Assembly: GCA_965225915.1 (NCBI GenBank)
Contig: OZ245326.1
Location: forward strand, 558,001 to 622,000
Origin: JAAXHH01 sp965225915
GTDB lineage: Bacteria; JAAXHH01
Reading direction: 5' to 3'
Length of the DNA: 64,000 nt
Below are positions 61,693-64,000 of the stretch, piece after piece. The notes under the pieces were generated by a model. That model was not told the origin of the DNA. It was given only the letters and a program-made list of their open reading frames with translations, and did not search any database. The translations under genes and the position numbers were made by a program. Each line of letters begins with the position of its first letter. The stretch's first letter is position 1.

Positions 61693-62109
61693 CTATACCT
61701 CGTCCTCGACGCGCCTGCGGCCTACTTCCTCCTTGATGTAGGCGATAATGTCGCGCGTTGAAGTACCTGGTCCGAACAACTTTCCCACACCCAGTTCCGC
61801 AAGTTCCTCTACATCGGATTTCGGGATGATTCCACCGCCGGTGAGGAGCATGTGGTGTACGCCCTTATCCCGCAGCAGGTTCATCACCCGGGGGAATATG
61901 GTCATGTGGACGCCCGACAGGATGCTGAGCGCGACCACGTCCACGTCTTCCTGGATGGCGGCTTCCACGATCATTTCGGGCGTTTGCCTGAGGCCGGTGT
62001 AGATTACCTCCATACCGGCGTCCCGCAGCGCGCTGGCTACTACCTTGGCGCCCCGGTCATGGCCGTCCAGACCCGGCTTGGCTACGAGAACGCGTATGTT
62101 GTCCGACAT
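61693..62109 (-). CDS. Cobalamin-binding subunit of a methylmalonyl-CoA mutase-type enzyme
   Basis: A protein of 138 residues. The ATG at 62109 is chosen because AGGAT precedes it and the upstream frame to 62289 is non-homologous. The B12 motif D15-G-H17-D-R-G20 (KPGLDGHDRGAKV) binds cobalt through its His. ALSILSGVHMTIF (S-x-L) and LLTGGGIIP (GG) complete the site. Stand-alone chains of this sort pair with a separate catalytic mutase chain, which isomerises methylmalonyl-CoA or a related acyl-CoA; that chain is not in the window. It lies 50 bases after meaB. Confidence 0.92.
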   Translation of the reverse strand: MSDNIRVLVAKPGLDGHDRGAKVVASALRDAGMEVIYTGLRQTPEMIVEAAIQEDVDVVALSILSGVHMTIFPRVMNLLRDKGVHHMLLTGGGIIPKSDVEELAELGVGKLFGPGTSTRDIIAYIKEEVGRRRVEDEV

Positions 62110-62159
62110 GATCGATCCTTCTCCCACAACCTGCGAAACCGCGCGGTCAAGACCGCGTG

Positions 62160-63098
62160 TCAAATCCCCAGCTTGTCCATGATCTCCCGGGCGGCCGCGA
62201 GGGGCTGTATTTCCCTTCGGGCCACGCGTTCGGAAAGGCGGTCCATCGTGTCGTCCGCGTCCCCAGACACCGTCAACCTGCCGCGCCACAATTCGCCGAG
62301 CGCTCTTTGGATGGCCGAACGGCCCTGCCGAAGGCGGCGTTTCTCCAACCGCCCGTCCCCGGCGAGGTAGTCCCCGTGGGCACCCAGTTGTTCATACAGG
62401 CCGTCCAAACCGGTGTTGTCCCGCGCGCTAACGCGCAGGACGGGCGGTTTCCATCCGTCTCCCCATTGCCCCATGTCCACCACCATCTGTAGCTCCGAGG
62501 CGAACCGGCCGGCTCCTTCACGGTCTTCTTTGTTGACGACAAGCACGTCGGCGATCTCCATCAGGCCGGCCTTCATGGCCTGTATGCTGTCACCCGATTC
62601 AGGGGTAAGCAGGACGACGGTGGTATCGCTGACCTCGGAAATATCGAGCGTGGACTGCCCTACGCCCACGGTCTCCACAATGATAACGTCTTTACCGAAG
62701 GCGTCAAGGGCCGTCATCGCGTGGGGGGTCGCCTCCGATAGGCCACCCGTATGGCTGCGGTCGGCCATGCTGCGTACGAATACTTCCGGGTCGTCCCACG
62801 AATTCTGCATGCGAAGCCGGTCGCCGAGCAGCGCTCCGCCGGTGAAGGGGCTGGTCGGATCCACCGCGATAATGCCGACCGTTCGACCGTTCTTTCGCAG
62901 CAACGAAGTCAGGCGGTCCGTAAGCGTACTCTTGCCGACCCCGGGTGGTCCCGTAATGCCGATACGGCGGGCTTTGCCGGACCGGGGATACAGCCGGTCC
63001 AGAATCGCGGACCGGCGGCCTGTGTCGTTTTCCAACAGGGATATGACGCGGGACAGGGCGATTCGGTCGCCGTCAAGGAAACGATCGAGTAGCTTCAT
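62160..63098 (-). CDS. meaB: Methylmalonyl-CoA mutase-associated GTPase (MeaB/ArgK family)
   Basis: A 312-residue G3E-type GTPase that loads and protects adenosylcobalamin on the mutase. The P-loop is GPPGVGKST (50-58), then GIIAVDPTSPFTGGALLGD, the MeaB signature, and RMQNSWDDPEVFVRSMADRS. Switch and base motifs are VIIVETVGVGQST and VLVVNKEDREGA (NKxD). The adjacent cobalamin subunit supports the role. It lies 14 bases after recJ on the same strand, with no clear ribosome site. Confidence 0.93.
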   Translation of the reverse strand: MKLLDRFLDGDRIALSRVISLLENDTGRRSAILDRLYPRSGKARRIGITGPPGVGKSTLTDRLTSLLRKNGRTVGIIAVDPTSPFTGGALLGDRLRMQNSWDDPEVFVRSMADRSHTGGLSEATPHAMTALDAFGKDVIIVETVGVGQSTLDISEVSDTTVVLLTPESGDSIQAMKAGLMEIADVLVVNKEDREGAGRFASELQMVVDMGQWGDGWKPPVLRVSARDNTGLDGLYEQLGAHGDYLAGDGRLEKRRLRQGRSAIQRALGELWRGRLTVSGDADDTMDRLSERVARREIQPLAAAREIMDKLGI

Positions 63099-63112
63099 AG
63101 CAAGAGCGGAGG

Positions 63113-64000
63113 CTATACCGTGCCGACTTTAATGTCTTTTATACGCAACTGGAGGCTGGTCTCGCCCCGGTAGGTGTTTTCCTCAAGGGTAAAGGCCAGG
63201 TCGAGTTGATCCCGCCAGTCGTTCAGTCGATCGGCGTAGTCCGCCATCCCAAAACCGATCGCTTCCATGGTCCGACCCTTCTGCCTGACCCTGAACTTGA
63301 GGTGTTTTTTGTCCACCCCCAGGATTCTTGGAGAACCGACGAGGCTCAGGTTGCGCGATACAAGCACGGGGTGGTGGTTTGCCGATCCAAAGGGTCCGAG
63401 CATTTTCATCAGCCGAACCATGCGCGGGGTCACTTCGTCGAGTTCAATTTCCGAGTCGATTTCGAGCTTGGGTATGAAGTCAGCCGGGGTTGCCCGCTCC
63501 GCCACCACCTCGTGAAACTTTTGCGTGAACGCTTCGATACGGTCCTTTTCGATGGATAAACCCGCCGCATGGTGATGGCCGCCGAATTGAATCAAAAGGT
63601 CGGAGCACTCCTTGATGGCGTTGTACAGGTGAAAGTCACCCACGGTCCGGGCCGAACCGCGACCATTCTCACCCGCCGTCGAGATCATGACGACCGGGCG
63701 GTTAAAGGCCTCCACCATGCGGGAAGCGACGATGCCGATAACACCTGGATGCCAGGTGTCCGAAGCGAGCACGAGGCCCTTAGCCTCCCTGAGGAACGGA
63801 TCATTTTCGACGATGTTCTTGGCCGCTTCAAATGTGATGGTGTCCTCCTTGCGCCGTCTTTGGTTCTCCACGTTCAACTCATCGGCCAATTCCGCCGCTT
63901 CTTTCTGGTCTTCCGTGATCAGCAGGCGGACCACGCGCGTCGCGTCGCCCATGCGGCCGGCGGCGTTGATGCGGGGCGCAAGCAGGAAAAGCATGTGTCC
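63113..64000 (-). CDS. recJ: Single-stranded-DNA-specific exonuclease RecJ, partial (5' end outside window)
   Basis: The C-terminal 295 residues. The frame remains open to base 64000, so the DHH catalytic domain is beyond the right edge. An internal ATG at 63994 is not the real start. LLAPRINAAGRMGDATRVV and LVLASDTWHPGVIGIVASRM follow the DHH domain in all RecJ proteins. The DHHA1 domain includes NGRGSARTVGDFHLYNAI and FGGHHHAAGLSIEKD, and the OB-fold domain starts near PKLEIDSEIELDEV. RecJ degrades single-stranded DNA 5' to 3' in recombination and mismatch repair. Confidence 0.93.
   Translation of the reverse strand, partial: GHMLFLLAPRINAAGRMGDATRVVRLLITEDQKEAAELADELNVENQRRRKEDTITFEAAKNIVENDPFLREAKGLVLASDTWHPGVIGIVASRMVEAFNRPVVMISTAGENGRGSARTVGDFHLYNAIKECSDLLIQFGGHHHAAGLSIEKDRIEAFTQKFHEVVAERATPADFIPKLEIDSEIELDEVTPRMVRLMKMLGPFGSANHHPVLVSRNLSLVGSPRILGVDKKHLKFRVRQKGRTMEAIGFGMADYADRLNDWRDQLDLAFTLEENTYRGETSLQLRIKDIKVGTV

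Noticed and set aside
62110..62289. N-terminal extension of the cobalamin-binding subunit
   Set aside because: Arg/Gly-rich and unlike the family; ATG 62109 has a ribosome site and the normal start.
63113..63994. RecJ-like frame read as a complete gene from ATG 63994
   Set aside because: The frame continues to the window edge, and the DHH domain must precede; the ATG is internal.
1..64000. CRISPR arrays, prophage or transposase genes
   Set aside because: No regularly spaced repeats of 23-40 bases, no cas genes, no integrase or transposase motifs were found on either strand.

Overview
The window is about 64 kb of GC-rich, densely packed bacterial DNA from a diderm (LPS-bearing) organism: it carries lipid A/Kdo genes, a BamD-like and a LolA-like protein, and a PorV-like outer membrane protein. 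Many Gfo/Idh/MocA dehydrogenases, phytanoyl-CoA dioxygenase-like (PhyH) proteins and amidohydrolases, together with lipoproteins that begin Cys-Gly-Lys-Asp-Ser-Pro-Thr and carry BIG2 domains, suggest an uncultured lineage of the FCB/Latescibacterota-Gemmatimonadota-Poribacteria kind. That placement is inference; no rRNA is present. Start codons are often TTG or GTG, each supported by an upstream purine-rich site.

Layout. 1-1405 (minus): a helix-hairpin-helix protein cut by the left edge and a PorV-like protein. 1586-1782: two tRNA-Arg genes (anticodons TCT and TCG) behind a clear sigma70-type promoter. 1851-9163 (plus): a catabolic operon for inositol or a related cyclitol, with two Gfo/Idh/MocA dehydrogenases, an IolE-like dehydratase, a second TIM-barrel isomerase, IolD, and an Nramp-family transporter that lacks the metal-binding DPGN motif. 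9225-28705: a mosaic of small transcription units, including an RmlC-like epimerase, three PhyH proteins, two amidohydrolases, a DUF3500 protein, a D-2-hydroxyacid dehydrogenase, a DUF899 protein, a zinc alcohol dehydrogenase, a Tsx-like channel, alpha/beta hydrolases, an MFS transporter and a GNAT acetyltransferase. 28712-31816: a large lipoprotein joining two BIG2 domains, a plant-type leucine-rich repeat block and a metzincin protease. 32128-38578: an M23 peptidase followed by three tandem, closely similar family-5 solute-binding proteins. 38588-40634: an ABC ATPase and an HlyD-type adaptor with no permease. 40855-41886: a lactonase-type beta-propeller.

From 42049 to the right edge the genes are mostly housekeeping. 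They include lpxB, a DUF374 acyltransferase and a fused waaA-lpxK (Kdo-lipid A synthesis), guaA, a helicase-C/WYL-like protein, a sulfurtransferase, a family 2 glycosyltransferase, smc and coaE. On the minus strand there is a LolA-like/rimO/bamD/nadD run with 4-base overlaps, an exported YtcJ-like amidohydrolase with a terminator, a cobalamin-binding mutase subunit with meaB, and recJ cut by the right edge.

Most unusual are the atypical Nramp transporter inside the cyclitol operon, the LRR-metzincin lipoprotein, the WaaA-LpxK fusion with a perfect 17-bp hairpin over its stop codon, and the triplicated binding proteins without a transporter. No CRISPR array, prophage or insertion sequence was seen.
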